DNA of 6,001 nucleotides. Origin: CAYGAW01 sp964347945 (GTDB lineage: Bacteria; Chloroflexota; Anaerolineae; UBA7937; B3-Chlor). The stretch lies in assembly GCA_964347945.1 (NCBI GenBank), contig CAYGAW010000147.1, positions 1 to 6,001 of the forward strand. The letters run 5' to 3'. Below the pieces are notes generated by a model that searched no databases, was not told where the DNA came from, and worked only from the letters and a program-made list of their open reading frames with translations. Shown one piece after another: positions 5,545 to 6,001 of the stretch (its first letter is position 1; every line of letters begins with the position of its first letter). The translations under genes and the position numbers were made by a program.

Positions 5545-6001
5545 AAGCTTTTACTTCCCTTTCGTAGAACTCCTTGGGTCTCGAGTAGTACTCAGTTAGG
5601 ATAGCTGCGACGTCTTTGTAACTTCGAATGTTGCGTTCCCGCATCCAGTGTAACACGTTCTTGCGACGTTCTAGTTCCTCATCTATTTCGCCTCGGCTGA
5701 GGCCTCGAGCTGCCCCGATTTTCTGAAGCATAATTCCATCATGCACCGCATTGCTGAAATCGTCCGTAACGGGGCGCCACTTGAAGGTGTTCTTGTATTG
5801 TTCGTAGTCAGCGACTTCGTCTACCGACACTACACGTCTGTAAGCCTTCATTTCACCTTCTTCAGTCAGATGTACCCTTCGGATTGACGCGACGATATTC
5901 ATCAAGGGCATGTATGCGGGGGCGATGTCCATCGGTTTTGACGTGAGACGTTTGACGGCGGATTCAACGCTGTCGGCGTGCATAGTCGCCATACCCCCGT
6001 G
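5531..6001 (-). CDS. FlaI/TadA (VirB11/GspE)-type pilus assembly ATPase, C-terminal fragment
   Basis: This is the last 156 codons of a secretion-type hexameric ATPase that powers assembly of type IV pilus-like filaments from the cytoplasmic face of the membrane. The frame stays open through the right window edge. The residues HGG directly precede the first methionine, giving HGGMATMHADS, which matches the conserved histidine-box motif (GHgG..T.HA) of the VirB11/FlaI family. The ATG at 5992 is therefore internal and not a start. Walker A and Walker B lie beyond the edge. After the motif come the end of the ATPase fold (with SIRRV and a 'YRRVVSVDEV' strand segment) and a charged helical tail (EELERRKNVLHWMRERNIRS, then YKDVAAILTEYY). 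That tail is typical of the archaeal FlaI/GspE2 group rather than bacterial PilB. Its last 14 bp overlap the GspF-like gene, so motor and platform are translationally linked. The family assignment is secure. Whether it serves an archaellum or a pilus cannot be told from this fragment. Confidence 0.93.
   Translation of the reverse strand, partial: HGGMATMHADSVESAVKRLTSKPMDIAPAYMPLMNIVASIRRVHLTEEGEMKAYRRVVSVDEVADYEQYKNTFKWRPVTDDFSNAVHDGIMLQKIGAARGLSRGEIDEELERRKNVLHWMRERNIRSYKDVAAILTEYYSRPKEFYEREVKAYASA

Noticed and set aside
5990..5992. ATG as start of a small 153-residue protein
   Set aside because: The codons before it read HGG in the same frame and complete the conserved ATPase histidine-box motif, so this is an internal methionine of a gene that continues past the window edge.
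1..6001. tRNA, rRNA, CRISPR array, insertion sequence or attachment site
   Set aside because: No repeat-spacer pattern, cloverleaf-like segment, transposase frame or terminal inverted repeats were seen; almost all of the window is coding with short gaps.

Overview
The window looks archaeal. Every gene lies on the minus strand and belongs to one locus: an archaeal type IV pilus-like (TadA/TadC, FlaI/FlaJ-type) assembly machine followed by five different pilin-like or membrane-anchored secreted proteins. The case for an archaeon rests on the FlaI-type ATPase tail, a double-domain GspF/FlaJ membrane protein, pilin N-termini of the 'GISxxIAxVIM' and 'GQFxxIAVLMIA' kinds, TATA-like promoter boxes and many N-X-S/T sequons. 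An uncultivated mesophilic Thermoproteota relative (Bathyarchaeia-like) is my best guess, by family resemblance only.

Layout, in the direction of transcription (high to low coordinates). (1) 6001-5531: C-terminal part of a secretion/pilus assembly ATPase, cut by the window edge. (2) 5544-3832: the polytopic GspF/FlaJ-like platform protein, overlapping the ATPase by 14 bp. (3) 3818-2988: a pilin/archaellin-like protein, starting 13 bp after the platform gene. (4) 2974-2510: a FlaG-like small membrane-anchored protein with a TTG start, 13 bp further on. These four look like one operon whose promoter is outside the window. A 168-bp gap follows, with a possible hairpin terminator, an imperfect direct repeat and a TATA-like promoter. 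(5) 2341-1214: a 375-residue secreted protein with one N-terminal membrane anchor and an Ig-like middle domain. A 98-bp gap has a second possible TATA box. (6) 1115-669: a 148-residue pilin-like protein. (7) 664-1: a further pilin-like protein, cut by the left window edge, 4 bp after gene 6. No gene-free stretch exceeds 300 bp.

Working model (inference). The ATPase and GspF-like protein form the cytoplasmic motor and membrane platform. The five single-anchor proteins would be subunits, tip or adhesin components, or accessory proteins of the surface filament it builds. No archaellum-specific genes (FlaH-like, archaellin arrays) and no prepilin peptidase are visible, so this reads as a non-archaellum pilus or surface appendage of unknown role. 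The main points for a second look are the diversity of the pilin-like set, the weak or missing class III cleavage signals in most of them, and the 21 N-glycosylation sequons concentrated in the predicted extracellular proteins.
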